NCBI GenBank assembly: GCA_035298905.1
Contig: DATGXQ010000126.1
Location: 7,857 to 71,856 of the forward strand
DNA length: 64,000 nucleotides
Direction: 5' to 3'
Source: DATGXB01 sp035298905
GTDB lineage: Bacteria; Cyanobacteriota; Cyanobacteriia; Cyanobacteriales; Nostocaceae
The position numbers were made by a program, and so were the translations under genes. Shown here piece after piece: positions 52,520 to 62,233 of the stretch. Below the pieces are notes generated by a model that saw only the letters and a list, made by a program, of their open reading frames with translations, was not told where the DNA came from and did not search any database. The number at the start of each line of letters is the position of its first letter. Position 1 is the first letter of the stretch.

Positions 52520-52846
52520 TTAATTTGTCGAAACAACCAGCAAAGGTTGGGCTGAACGCAACACCGCCTCTAGTAAACCTGGAAACAGTGCTTCTAACTC
52601 CTCGCGGCGCAGTTGATTGATGTGCTGTGTCCCTTCCTTTCGTGTAAAGACGATCCCCGCTTCTCGTAATATTTTGAAATGATTCGACATAGTAGATTTG
52701 GCGATCGCAAAATCAAAGTCTGCACAGCACTGTTCCCCCCGCGTCGCCAAAAGCCTGACAATCTCTAGCCTGACGGGATCTCCCAAAGCGTACAACACAC
52801 CTGCCAAAGAAATATTTTTCTGATCTGGGTGATATAAAAATCTCAT
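52520..52846 (-). CDS. rexT: RexT-type ArsR/SmtB redox-sensing repressor
   Basis: A 108-residue ArsR-type winged helix protein: LAGVLYALGDPVRLEIVRLL, FAIAKSTMSNHFKILREAGI (recognition helix) and GTQHINQLRREELEALFPG. Vicinal Cys40-Cys41 (GEQCC) stand where the redox cysteines of Anabaena RexT are. RexT represses trxA2 and lets go on H2O2 exposure. The usual metal-binding Cys motif (ELCVCDL) is absent. Divergent from trxA. Confidence 0.88.
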   Translation of the reverse strand: MRFLYHPDQKNISLAGVLYALGDPVRLEIVRLLATRGEQCCADFDFAIAKSTMSNHFKILREAGIVFTRKEGTQHINQLRREELEALFPGLLEAVLRSAQPLLVVSTN

Positions 52847-52883
52847 ACTTGAATATTCTCTAAAAATGGCCTATATTCTGTTT

Positions 52884-52900
52884 ATTCGATAATATCGAAT
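52884..52900. promoter_or_regulatory. Perfect 17-bp palindrome, probable RexT operator
   Basis: ATTCGATA-A-TATCGAAT, midway between rexT and trxA. It lies 38 and 27 bases from their start codons and would cover the promoters of both. Confidence 0.7.
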
Positions 52901-52926
52901 TAATGAAATAATTCAGGAGGACTACT

Positions 52927-53256
52927 ATGTCATCCGTTACTAATGTCACCGAAGCCACCTTTAGACAAGAAGTACTAGAGAGCGAAACTCCAGTATTAGT
53001 TGACTTTTGGGCCCCTTGGTGTGGCCCTTGTCGGATGCTGTCTCCCGTTGTGGATGAAGTTGCATCCGAATATGACGGACAGGTAAAGGTAGTAAAACTG
53101 AACACTGATCAGAATCCTACCGTGGCCAGCCATTACGGTATTCGGAGCATCCCTACCTTGATGGTATTTAAAGGTGGTCGGCAAGTCGATACTGTTGTCG
53201 GTGCAGTACCAAAAACAACTTTAGCTAAAGCTCTATCTCAACACATTCCTGTTTAG
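52927..53256 (+). CDS. trxA2: Thioredoxin TrxA2
   Basis: A 109-residue thioredoxin with WCGPC (Cys32/Cys35) and cis-Pro in SIPTLMVF. AGGAGGACT is a strong ribosome-binding site. Next to rexT it corresponds to TrxA2 of Anabaena, induced under oxidative stress. The SDR and nitroreductase genes follow on the same strand (80 and 93 bp apart) and may be read through. Confidence 0.92.
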   Translation: MSSVTNVTEATFRQEVLESETPVLVDFWAPWCGPCRMLSPVVDEVASEYDGQVKVVKLNTDQNPTVASHYGIRSIPTLMVFKGGRQVDTVVGAVPKTTLAKALSQHIPV

Positions 53257-53336
53257 TAATCAATAAATACTAACTAGGATGATTTATGTCAATTTCTGAC
53301 CGTTAATAGTGGAATCTCTGTCAGGGTGAAAACAGA

Positions 53337-54131
53337 ATGGATCTGAAATTAACTGGTAAATCCGCACTAGTGACTGGTTCAACCGCAGGTATTGGCTTTG
53401 CGGTTGCCCAAACACTAGCCCAAGAGGGAGTATTAACATTTGTTAATGGTCGATCGCCTGCAAGAGTGGCCGAGGCAGTAGCCAAAATTCAACAAGCCAC
53501 TCCTGCTGCCCAAGTTTCTGGCATAGTTGCGGATCTTGGCACAGAAGCAGGAGCAGAGGAACTATTTCCACAACTGCCACAAATTGATATTCTGATTAAT
53601 AACTTGGGAACTTACGAACCCAAAGCATTTTTTGATATTACCGATGCTGATTGGTTAAAAATATTTGAGGTTAATGTCCTCAGTGGTGTGCGCTTAAGTC
53701 GGCACTACTTACCCAAAATGCTACAGCAGAACTGGGGCAGAATTATTTTTATTTCTAGTGAGTCGGGGGTGCAAATTCCCGTAGAAATGATTCACTATGG
53801 TACAACTAAAACCGCACAGTTAGCTATTTCCAGGGGTTTAGCCGAAATGACGGCCGGGACTGGTGTAACAGTAAATTCCGTGCTGCCAGGGCCAACCCGT
53901 TCTGAAGGAGTAGAGGAATTTATTCACAAGATTGCCCAAGAAAAAGGCGTTAGTACACAAGAAGTAGAAACGGAATTTTTCCAAAATCTGCGTCCGACTT
54001 CCTTGATTAAACGTTTTGCTACCACTGAAGAAGTAGCTACAACAGTGGTTTATCTTGCCAGTCCTTTAGCTTCGGCAACAAATGGTGCAGCCGTGCGCGT
54101 AGATGGGGGCGTAGTTCGATCTATTATTTAA
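53337..54131 (+). CDS. Short-chain dehydrogenase/reductase
   Basis: A 264-residue SDR: TGSTAGIGFAVAQ (TGxxxGIG), NNLGTYEPKAF, Ser in IFISSESG and YGTTK (catalytic Tyr/Lys; YxxxK). C-terminal VRVDGGVVRS. NAD(P)-dependent oxidoreductase of unknown substrate in the redox neighbourhood. Confidence 0.88.
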   Translation: MDLKLTGKSALVTGSTAGIGFAVAQTLAQEGVLTFVNGRSPARVAEAVAKIQQATPAAQVSGIVADLGTEAGAEELFPQLPQIDILINNLGTYEPKAFFDITDADWLKIFEVNVLSGVRLSRHYLPKMLQQNWGRIIFISSESGVQIPVEMIHYGTTKTAQLAISRGLAEMTAGTGVTVNSVLPGPTRSEGVEEFIHKIAQEKGVSTQEVETEFFQNLRPTSLIKRFATTEEVATTVVYLASPLASATNGAAVRVDGGVVRSII

Positions 54132-54224
54132 TTGAGTAGCGATCGCCTAAAGCATAAATTTTAACCGACAGGATGATTTCATCCTCAATCACCAACGCTA
54201 TAACTTACAAAAACACGGAATCTC

Positions 54225-54890
54225 ATGAGTACAATCACCACTAATAAAGCTTTAGACGTACCTAGCGCCATTATCCAGCGCCGTTCCATCAAAACCTTTA
54301 AAACAGACCCCATCAGCCCAGAACTACTCAAGCAACTGGTAGAATTAACCGTTGCTGCCCCCAGTAGCTTTAACGTCCAACCTTGGCGGATTATTCTGGT
54401 ACAAGACGAAGCCCAAAAAGCCGCACTAGCAGAAGCTGCTTGGAACCAAAAACAAGTTATTCAAGCACCTGTTACCTTTGTATTTGCCGCAGATGCCAGT
54501 GCAGGTGATCAAGATTTAACCCCCATTTTAGAGGAAGCAGCCAGAACAGGGGCTTGGAATGAAGGTACAGTTAACTACTTTAGAAATGCTATTCCCCAGT
54601 TCCAACAGACTTTGGGAGATAAGCGCCGGGAGTATGCCATCAAAGATGCGATTATTGCCTCAACTCATCTAGTATTAGCGGCAGAAAGCTTAGGCTTATC
54701 TACCTGCTTTCTGAATGGTTGGATTGAGGATAAAGTAAAAGCTGTAATTGGTGCGGCTGACAATCCTGATCTAGCGATCGCCGTTTTAGTTCCCGTAGGT
54801 TATGCCGCAGAACCCCGTTTAAATCCCGGTCGTCTGCCATTATCCTACAACGTCGCTGTAGATAGAATTGACAACCCCTATCAAGGCTAA
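54225..54890 (+). CDS. Nitroreductase-family flavoprotein
   Basis: A 221-residue FMN protein: RRSIKTFKTDPIS (FMN-binding Arg pair), AAPSSFNVQPWRIILVQDEA and GLSTCFLNGW. It reduces nitro compounds and quinones with NAD(P)H. Followed by a hairpin terminator. ATG 54225 with no strong SD. Confidence 0.88.
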   Translation: MSTITTNKALDVPSAIIQRRSIKTFKTDPISPELLKQLVELTVAAPSSFNVQPWRIILVQDEAQKAALAEAAWNQKQVIQAPVTFVFAADASAGDQDLTPILEEAARTGAWNEGTVNYFRNAIPQFQQTLGDKRREYAIKDAIIASTHLVLAAESLGLSTCFLNGWIEDKVKAVIGAADNPDLAIAVLVPVGYAAEPRLNPGRLPLSYNVAVDRIDNPYQG

Positions 54891-54897
54891 AACTACA

Positions 54898-54936
54898 ACC
54901 CGGTTTCTTTGGCATTCATCAAAGTAGAAGCCGGGT
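54898..54936 (+). terminator. Rho-independent terminator after the nitroreductase
   Basis: ACCCGG-T-TTCT with AGAA-G-CCGGGT arms, loop ~15 bases, then TAGATTTTT. Marks the end of the trxA2-SDR-nitroreductase group. Confidence 0.6.
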
Positions 54937-55176
54937 GACTAATCTAGATTTTTCCAAAAAATTCATACCTAAGATAGATGTATGCAGATATTTCGAGCTA
55001 ATTTGTTCTGCGTTCATATCTGCGACAGATTCCTGTTGGTGATGTAAATTTTTCATGCCTACGGAGAGAAGCTTGTAAAGCTGATATTGGCTAGAAAAGT
55101 AAAGTTGCAGTTTCTCTGGTCATAAAACAAAAGTCCAAAATTCAACTTTTGCATTAATTAAATAGGAAGCACTACC

Positions 55177-55875
55177 ATGATTGACTTATATTATTGGACA
55201 ACACCCAACGGTCATAAAATTACTATCTTCTTAGAAGAAACTGGATTACCATACAAAATTATTCCGGTAAATATTGGTGCTGGTGAACAATTTAAACCGG
55301 AGTTTCTGAAAATTTCTCCTAATAATCGCATCCCGGCAATTGTTGATCATCAACCAGTAAACGGTAGCGAACCAATTTCTATATTTGAATCTGGAGCAAT
55401 TTTACTATATTTAGCAGAAAAAACAGGTCAATTAATTGCTGAAGATTTACGGGGAAGAGTAGAAGTTTTGCAATGGTTATTTTGGCAAATGGCTGGTTTA
55501 GGACCAATGGCAGGACAAAACCATCATTTTAGTGTTTATGCACCCGAAAAAATCGAATATGCTATCAATCGTTATGTTAAAGAAACGGGGCGGTTATATG
55601 CAGTTTTAGATCAAAGATTAGCCGATAGAGAATTTGTGGCTGGTGATTATTCTATTGCCGATATTGCCATTTATCCTTGGATAGTTCCCCATGAACGCCA
55701 AAGCCAAAATTTAGATGATTTCCCCCATGTTAAACGCTGGTTTGAAACTATTAAAAGCCGTCCCGCAGTTATTCGCGCTTATGAAAAAGCCGAAGAGTTT
55801 AAAAATCAAACTCTAGATATTGAGAAATCAAGAGAGTTATTGTTTAATCAATCAGCAGAAACAGTTAAACGTTAA
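55177..55875 (+). CDS. Glutathione S-transferase, YfcG-like
   Basis: A 232-residue GST: thioredoxin-like N-terminus (LYYWTTPNGHKITIFLEETG), cis-Pro in NNRIPAIVDH, SIFESGAILLYLAEKTG (glutathione-binding Glu-Ser) and the helical C-terminus (YSIADIAIYPW). It resembles YfcG/YghU, which have glutathione-disulfide reductase activity. The repeat copy 8 starts 5 bp after its stop. Confidence 0.88.
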   Translation: MIDLYYWTTPNGHKITIFLEETGLPYKIIPVNIGAGEQFKPEFLKISPNNRIPAIVDHQPVNGSEPISIFESGAILLYLAEKTGQLIAEDLRGRVEVLQWLFWQMAGLGPMAGQNHHFSVYAPEKIEYAINRYVKETGRLYAVLDQRLADREFVAGDYSIADIAIYPWIVPHERQSQNLDDFPHVKRWFETIKSRPAVIRAYEKAEEFKNQTLDIEKSRELLFNQSAETVKR

Positions 55876-55880
55876 ATTAT

Positions 55881-56078
55881 CTGTAGGGAACAGGGAACAG
55901 GGAACAGGGAACAGGTGAAGCAGCGCGGTCTTCTCCCAAAGGGAGAGGCTAACGCCAAGGGGGTTTCCCCCATAAGCGACTGCTGAACCCGAAGGGGAAC
56001 AGGGAACAGGGTTGAAAGTCTTTTAGCATCAGGCTTTGTTCCTAACATTTGTACCTCATTTAGCTGAAATCTGCTGTA
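55881..56078 (+). repeat. TACAGCAG/CTGCTGTA repeat, copy 8, with insertion
   Basis: The 5' end (CTGTAGGGAACAGGGAACAG) and the 3' end (GTACCTCATTTAGCTGAAAT, CTGCTGTA) belong to the family, but a ~85-bp segment (about 55915-56001, with CCCAAAGGG, GGGGG and CCCCC stretches) interrupts the GGGAACA tract. Confidence 0.75.
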
Positions 56079-56402
56079 TGTGTAGGGTGGGCATTTCTAG
56101 ATTAAATTCTGAATTACAGCAAAAAATGCTAGGAAATGCCCACATTAAGTATCTAAATTCTCAGTAAACAAAGTGAAATCTTAGTAACTGCATTTTGTTG
56201 ATTTAGATATCTGGTGAAAAAATGTACTAATTTCTTCATTTGGAATTTTGTGTAAGTATTCAGAATACAGAATCCAGAATTCAGCATTTAAGAGACTTTT
56301 ACAGTCAAGCTGAATGATTCTTAAGAAATATTACTACTATCTATTCCTTATTGGATCAGCATTCTGACTTCTGACTTCTGACTCCTGAATTCTTACAATT
56401 TT

Positions 56403-56429
56403 GTTGGCGAAGCCTTGCCGAAGGCTATT
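56403..56429. repeat. GCCTT-GCCG-AAGGC palindromic repeat, second copy
   Basis: Same 27-bp unit as at 23931, one base different at most; 31 bp before the MFS start. Confidence 0.8.
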
Positions 56430-56460
56430 GTGAATTTTGAATTTTCTCGGTAGATGTCTA

Positions 56461-57639
56461 ATGGAAAAAGCCGGTAATAATCGTGTCTCTTTGGGTTTGT
56501 TGGGTGCAGCTGCATTCATGGTAATAGCAGATGCTAGGGTAATTGACCCTTTATTACATATAATTGCTGAAGAATTTGATATTGGTGTAGGTGGTGCAGC
56601 GATAATTATTTCTGCTTACACTATCCCCTATGGGTTATTTCAATTATTTTATGGCCCTTTAGGCGATCGCATCGGTCGATTAAAAGTTATCACGTTTGCA
56701 CTCACAGCTTTTGCTGTCGGTACTACCTTATGTGCGTTCGTTTCCAATATTGTCATTCTTACTCTGCTGCGGTTTCTGACAGGGATGTTTGCAGCCGGTA
56801 TCATTCCCGTTACCCTGGCTTACATTGGTGATAACTTTCCCTATGCAGAACGTCAAACCGCTATTGGTAAGTATCTCAGCGCCTTGGTTTTAGGACAAGT
56901 CCTCAGCACCAGTTTAGGGGGGATTTTTGGGCAGTATATTAGCTGGCGAGAAATATTTTTGGTTTTAGGGGGTATGTCGCTAATTATTGCCTTCCCGATG
57001 TGGCAAAAAAGCCGTAGTCACAAAACTAAGCCACATCAACAAACTGGTGCTTGGTTTAAATTTCGCCCCTATTACGAATTGTTAACCCAACAGACAGCCA
57101 GAACTGTCATGATTGGGGTTTTGATCGAGGGTAGTTGTGCTTTAGGTGCGTATTCTTATACTGGTGCATTTTTGCGCGATCGCTTTAATATACCTTATTT
57201 AACCATTGGCTTTATGCTTGGTGGTTTTGGTTTGGGAGGCTTTGTTTATAGTCGTTGTGTGAAATGGTTAGTACAGCGTTTAGGTGAAAATGGTCTGATT
57301 GGGGTTGGTGGATGCTTGATGTTCATTGGCTATATAACCGTAGCATTTTTACCACATTGGACAGTATTTATCCCCATTAGTATGCTCATGGGACTAGCTT
57401 ACTATATGCTACATGGTACTCTGCAAACCAGAGCCACAGAATTATCACCAGAGTCAAGAGGTGTAGCGGTTTCCCTCTTCGCTTTTAACTTTTTCATTGG
57501 TCAAGGTTGCGGTGCAGCAGTATTTGGTAGGATTGTCGATAACTTTGGCTATACTCCTTGCTTTATAATCGCTGGAGTAACACTTGCTGTATTATCTATC
57601 TGGTTAGTTAAACAAACTCCCCAATTAAAAACCGAATAA
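56461..57639 (+). CDS. MFS drug/arabinose-type efflux transporter
   Basis: A 392-residue, 12-helix MFS permease: FMVIADARVIDPLLHIIAEE, GPLGDRIGRLKVITF (the conserved GxLaDrxGrkxxx loop 2-3) and RFLTGMFAAGIIPVTLAYIG. Typical of drug-H+ antiporters. The alpha/beta hydrolase starts 8 bp after its stop, so one operon. ATG 56461 chosen. Confidence 0.86.
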   Translation: MEKAGNNRVSLGLLGAAAFMVIADARVIDPLLHIIAEEFDIGVGGAAIIISAYTIPYGLFQLFYGPLGDRIGRLKVITFALTAFAVGTTLCAFVSNIVILTLLRFLTGMFAAGIIPVTLAYIGDNFPYAERQTAIGKYLSALVLGQVLSTSLGGIFGQYISWREIFLVLGGMSLIIAFPMWQKSRSHKTKPHQQTGAWFKFRPYYELLTQQTARTVMIGVLIEGSCALGAYSYTGAFLRDRFNIPYLTIGFMLGGFGLGGFVYSRCVKWLVQRLGENGLIGVGGCLMFIGYITVAFLPHWTVFIPISMLMGLAYYMLHGTLQTRATELSPESRGVAVSLFAFNFFIGQGCGAAVFGRIVDNFGYTPCFIIAGVTLAVLSIWLVKQTPQLKTE

Positions 57640-57647
57640 TCAATAAT

Positions 57648-58454
57648 ATGCCTCATCTATTAGTTAACGATGTTGAATTATTTTATGATATTCGCGGCAC
57701 AGGTGAACCACTATTATTAATTGCTGGTTATATGTGCGATCATGCCTATTGGTCGCTGCTTCTACCTGCCTTAATTAAACAATATCAAATCATTCGTTTT
57801 GACAATCGGGGTATAGGACGCAGTTCTACTCATAATAGCCCTTGTACTATCCCACAAATGGCTAATGATGCCGCAGTTTTATTAGACAAACTGGGAATTG
57901 CCAAAGCTCACGTAATTGGTCATTCAATGGGTGGACAAATTGCCCAGGAATTAGCTTTAGCACATCCAGACAAGGTAAAAAGTTTAACTTTATTGGCTAC
58001 TTGGGCAAAAGGCGATCGCCACTTTTATAGTATCATTGAAAATTGGGGTGATTTAGCAGATAAATTAGATTTGGCACTTTACCAAAAAGTTATTTTACCT
58101 TGGATATTTAGTGATGATTTCTATTCTCAACCAGAAATGATCGAAATGCTCATAGAATTGGCTCTCCGTCATCCTTTCCCACCCCAACCTCAAATTCTAT
58201 ATCACCATAGTCGAGCAATTTTAGCTAGTGACACCACCAACAGATTGCCTAAAATTCAATCTCCCACTTTAGTAATAGTAGGTAAAAACGATATTCTGAC
58301 CCCAGTCAAATTTTCTCAACAACTAGCACAAAATATTCCTCAAGCAGAATTATTAGTTTTAGATTATGGTAGACATAGTATTGTGATTGAGTCACCAGAT
58401 TTAGTTACTTCAGCTATCCTAGAATTTTTAGAAAAGTTAAAAAGATTTAATTGA
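57648..58454 (+). CDS. Alpha/beta hydrolase
   Basis: A 268-residue hydrolase: LLLIAGYMCDHAYWSLLLPA (oxyanion), FDNRGIGRSS, GHSMGGQIAQELAL (nucleophile Ser), Asp in VIVGKNDILTPVKF and His in YGRHSIVIESPD. Broad family; substrate unknown. Same operon as the exporter. Confidence 0.88.
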   Translation: MPHLLVNDVELFYDIRGTGEPLLLIAGYMCDHAYWSLLLPALIKQYQIIRFDNRGIGRSSTHNSPCTIPQMANDAAVLLDKLGIAKAHVIGHSMGGQIAQELALAHPDKVKSLTLLATWAKGDRHFYSIIENWGDLADKLDLALYQKVILPWIFSDDFYSQPEMIEMLIELALRHPFPPQPQILYHHSRAILASDTTNRLPKIQSPTLVIVGKNDILTPVKFSQQLAQNIPQAELLVLDYGRHSIVIESPDLVTSAILEFLEKLKRFN

Positions 58455-58470
58455 GGTTAGCAATAGTTAA

Positions 58471-58575
58471 TACAGCAGATTCCAGGTAAATGAGGTACAA
58501 ATTTTAGGAATAAAGCTTTATGCTAAGAGACTTTCAAGCCTGTTAAGAGTTCCCTGTTAAGAGTTCCCTGCTGTA
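58471..58575 (-). repeat. TACAGCAG/CTGCTGTA repeat, copy 9 (inverted)
   Basis: TACAGCAGATTCCAGGTAAA, GAGGTACAAA, TTTCAAGCCTGTTAAGAGTT and CTGCTGTAA. Two GTTAAGAGTTCCCT units replace the heptamers. Confidence 0.78.
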
Positions 58576-58656
58576 ATTGACAACTTGATCAAATTAAGTT
58601 AGGTTTATTAATGTCTAAGGAATACAACAATCTAACAATTTTTTACCGAGTTAAAT

Positions 58657-59373
58657 ATGAAATTCTTTATCGTTCATGCTCATGCTGAACCCCAAAGTTT
58701 CAATGGGGCTTTAACACGTCATGCTCAAGAAGTATTAATCGCAGCAGGACATGAGGTAATTGTATCTGATCTTTATGCAATGCAATTTAATCCTGTCAGC
58801 GATAGACGTAATTTTACTACTGTCAAAAATGCTAATTATTTTAAACAGCAAGTTGAAGAAATGTATGCCACAGAAATTGATGGTTTTGCACCTGATATTA
58901 AAGCAGAATTAGAAAAACTAGATTGGTGTGATGTCCTAATTTTTCAGTTTCCTTTGTGGTGGTTTGGACTTCCGGCAATTCTCAAAGGTTGGGTAGATAA
59001 AGTATTTGCTATGGGTAAAGTTTATGGTGGGGGAAAGTGGTATGATAATGGTGTATTTAAAGGTAAAAAAGCCATGTTATCTTTAACCACTGGTGGCGGA
59101 GGAAATATGTATCAGGAAAATAGTTTAAATGGTGAGATCAATTCTATTTTATTCCCCATTAATCATGGTATTTTTAAGTTTGTAGGTTTTGATGTTTTAC
59201 CACCTTTTATTGCTTATGCTGTTACTCGTATCAGTGATGAACAGCGTCAAACTTATTTAGCAGAGTACAAACAGAGACTATTAACAGTAGATACAACCCC
59301 AATAATTCCTTATCCTGTCCTAGCAGATTTTGATGAAAATTTTCAACTCAAATCTGCAAAAATATCAACTTAG
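58657..59373 (+). CDS. NAD(P)H quinone reductase-like flavoprotein
   Basis: A 238-residue flavodoxin-2-fold protein: FFIVHAHAEPQSFNGALTRH (FAD/FMN site), DVLIFQFPLWWFGLPAILKG (WWxxPAxxKGWxD) and LTTGGGGNMYQENS. The family (NQO1/MdaB/KefF) reduces quinones by two electrons. Tail-to-tail with the kinase gene, 4 bp apart. Confidence 0.88.
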   Translation: MKFFIVHAHAEPQSFNGALTRHAQEVLIAAGHEVIVSDLYAMQFNPVSDRRNFTTVKNANYFKQQVEEMYATEIDGFAPDIKAELEKLDWCDVLIFQFPLWWFGLPAILKGWVDKVFAMGKVYGGGKWYDNGVFKGKKAMLSLTTGGGGNMYQENSLNGEINSILFPINHGIFKFVGFDVLPPFIAYAVTRISDEQRQTYLAEYKQRLLTVDTTPIIPYPVLADFDENFQLKSAKIST

Positions 59374-59377
59374 TAAA

Positions 59378-61297
59378 TTATACAACGGCTGGGGTGTTTT
59401 GGTGTAAAGGAATAGTAATGATAAATTCTGAACCCTTACTAGGAGTAGAAATACATTCCAATTTCCCTTGATGTATTTCTGTAACAATCTGATAAGTAGT
59501 AAATAAGCCTAAGCCAGTACCTTTACCAATCACTTTAGTAGTAAAGAAAGGGTCAAATAGTTGACTTTGCTTCTCTTCTGGAATACCAATTCCATTATCA
59601 GCAATGCTAATTCTTACTTGTTCATCATCAGTTATTTCAGTTCGTATACAAATTTGTGGATGTTCATTCTGAGATTCTTCTACAGCATCAATAGCATTCA
59701 TAATAATATTCATAAATGCCTGATTTAGTTTCCCCGGATAGCATTCTACTAGTGGTAATTTACCATATTTTTTCGTAACTTCAATTGGCGATCGCTCCTC
59801 CGTAGCTTGAAAACGATCGCCGAAAATCATTAGTGTATTATCAATACCTTCATGGATATCAACTATTTTGATATCTGCTTCATCTAAACGCGAGAAATTT
59901 CTCAAAGCTAGGACAATTTCTTTAATTCTATTAGCCCCAACTGCCATAGAAGTAAGTAATTTTGGTAAATCTTCTTTGACGAAATCTAATTCAATAGATT
60001 CAATTTTATTTTGAATTTCTGGCGATGGTTGGGGATATAAATCTTGATATATTTGCAATAATTCTAGTAAATCTTGAATGTATTCTTCAGCAGGAGCAAC
60101 ATTGCTATAAATAAAGCTGACAGGATTGTTAATTTCATGTGCTATCCCTGCTACTAATCGACCCAAACTAGACATTTTTTCTGTTTGAATTAGTTGAGTT
60201 TGAGTTAATTTTAGTTCTTGTAAGGCTTGTTCTAATTCTGTTGCTTGTTGTTTTAATTGCTTTTGTTGCTGGCTAAGTAATACAACTTGTTCTTTTGCCT
60301 GTGCAGATAAATTCACTTGCTGCCAAGCTGCCATAAAACTGATAATTAACAATATGCCCACGATAGAAGCAAGTAAGTTGAGAGGCCATAACTGAGATTC
60401 AATATTATCACGTGGTACAACTAAAGCCAGCGACCAATTAACCTGTTTAAGAGGGACATAAGCTACATATTTATTAGTTCCGTCAATAGGGATCAGTTCT
60501 ATTCCCTGTTTTCTGTCTACCATCCGACGAGCGATCGCTGCTAAACTAGCATCATTAGATTTAAGAAAACTGGGTGCAGGTTTGTCTATAGTAGACATGA
60601 GAGTTGGATTAGGATGAATAATTGGCTCTCCTTGAGAATTGAGTGCAAAAGCATAGCTATCTTTGCCATAATCTAAGGTATTAACTACTCTATGCACAAC
60701 ATCTACTCTGAGAGTACCCGATAACACTCCAATCGGAGGTTTAGACATTTCATAATCTTGGAAAATTGGTGCAGCAATTCCTATTAAGGGGGTTTCATTA
60801 GTACGAGCCAGAAAAGGATCAGAAATACTCACTTCTCCCTGAAAAGCTTCTTGTATGTGTTTTCGGTCAACGTTAGAGAAGTTAACTTTCCCATTAGTAC
60901 TTGTATAAAGATTGGCGTTAGTATCTGTTAATGAAAATCCATGAAATTCATCAATTCGTTTAGCTTCTGCTCTTAAATATGGTTGAATAGTCAGCCAATT
61001 CATAGAACGTACAATATCAGTACTAGCAATAGTTTGCACTTGATAGGAACGATTAGCTAACCATTGGTCAATGTTTTGAGCTTTTGTTTCAACTCTCAAT
61101 AAAGCCTTCTCCTGAAGTTGTTGCAAAATTAATATTCTCAGAATTTTGTAACTACCAATACTGATAACGCTAGTTCCTACAGTAGCAGCAATCAAAATCA
61201 GGGATGTAGTTAAATTTGGCGATCGCAATTTGCGACGTAGCTGATATTGTGTTGTTTTGAAGATAGAAGATATTTTTTCCCATGTATTTAGTAGCAT
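59378..61297 (-). CDS. Sensor histidine kinase with extracytoplasmic Cache domain
   Basis: A 639-residue kinase. First membrane helix about residues 29-55, then a periplasmic dCache sensor (residues ~55-300, LRVETKAQNIDQWLANRSYQ at its start), second helix (~308-330), a coiled coil, the H-box MSSLGRLVAGIAHEINNPVS (His in HEINNP), N-box MNIIMNAIDAVEES, G1 DNGIGIPEEK and G2 GTGLGLFTTYQIV. No receiver domain; the partner regulator is not next to it. Cache ligands are often small organic acids or amines. Confidence 0.9.
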   Translation of the reverse strand: MLLNTWEKISSIFKTTQYQLRRKLRSPNLTTSLILIAATVGTSVISIGSYKILRILILQQLQEKALLRVETKAQNIDQWLANRSYQVQTIASTDIVRSMNWLTIQPYLRAEAKRIDEFHGFSLTDTNANLYTSTNGKVNFSNVDRKHIQEAFQGEVSISDPFLARTNETPLIGIAAPIFQDYEMSKPPIGVLSGTLRVDVVHRVVNTLDYGKDSYAFALNSQGEPIIHPNPTLMSTIDKPAPSFLKSNDASLAAIARRMVDRKQGIELIPIDGTNKYVAYVPLKQVNWSLALVVPRDNIESQLWPLNLLASIVGILLIISFMAAWQQVNLSAQAKEQVVLLSQQQKQLKQQATELEQALQELKLTQTQLIQTEKMSSLGRLVAGIAHEINNPVSFIYSNVAPAEEYIQDLLELLQIYQDLYPQPSPEIQNKIESIELDFVKEDLPKLLTSMAVGANRIKEIVLALRNFSRLDEADIKIVDIHEGIDNTLMIFGDRFQATEERSPIEVTKKYGKLPLVECYPGKLNQAFMNIIMNAIDAVEESQNEHPQICIRTEITDDEQVRISIADNGIGIPEEKQSQLFDPFFTTKVIGKGTGLGLFTTYQIVTEIHQGKLECISTPSKGSEFIITIPLHQNTPAVV

Positions 61298-62233
61298 TTA
61301 CTTCTCCCAGTACGGAATTACTTTACTCAACACGATGCGCTAGTTTATTCTTCCCTGAAATTACTGATGAATGCTGGTTAAAAATCATAAAGTTACAATT
61401 TAGTTAGTATCTGTGCCACTTAATTAATTACCGCAAACCTTAAGCTTTGACGTAAGTATTGCACTCTAAGATTCCAATTTGATTTTTGAAATAATGGATA
61501 ATTTCAACTTGAATAGTACTTACAGCCTCAGTATACTTACGAAAATTCTAGCAGAATAATGTAATGATAGTCATAATTGAATATCTAGAAAACCTAAATT
61601 TTTAGTACAAATTCTTACTATACACTGATAAGTGTCAGACTCCAGATAAAGCTAACAGCTAACAGCTAATGCTCAATGAGTAACAAAGTTTTTAGAATAT
61701 TCCCAGAGATAAAAATCCTGTATGCTATTTACTGCAAATGCATCAATTTGTTAAAAATCTTACTTATGTCAAAATTTAATCATGTTGTGTAATTAATTTT
61801 TACCAACCAAGTTGGTGTTAAGGCTTTACTCAGAAAGATGCTACAAATTTTACCTGAGTCATTGAACGACTAATCAAGGTTTGATCACAATCAATGGCTC
61901 ATACTTTATCAGAGAATTAACCTTATTTCCACTAAGCAAAGTAGGAAAGTAAGTTGAGATTATTTATTTTTTAAGTTTGTTGACTTACGATATTAAACTA
62001 AATTATCCTAATTTATGTTTAATTGTGGGATAAATCAGCACCCATACTGATTAAAGCCGATAACAGAAGTTTTTGATTTCGTGGAAATTCTCAAAAATAT
62101 CTTAAACCAGAGTATTTAGCAGTCATGAAAAATAGCTGAAGGCTGAATGCTGAGAATGAGTTGATTGCTAAGAGTTCATTTTCTGTATACCATTTAACAG
62201 TTAATGAAAAACTAGCAACTCAGCTTTAATCAG
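61298..62233. other. Long spacer without recognised gene
   Basis: 936 bp, AT-rich. It includes GCTAACA heptamers at about 61650-61668. No ORF of protein-like character and no RNA gene recognised. It should contain the kinase and tmk promoters. Confidence 0.5.
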
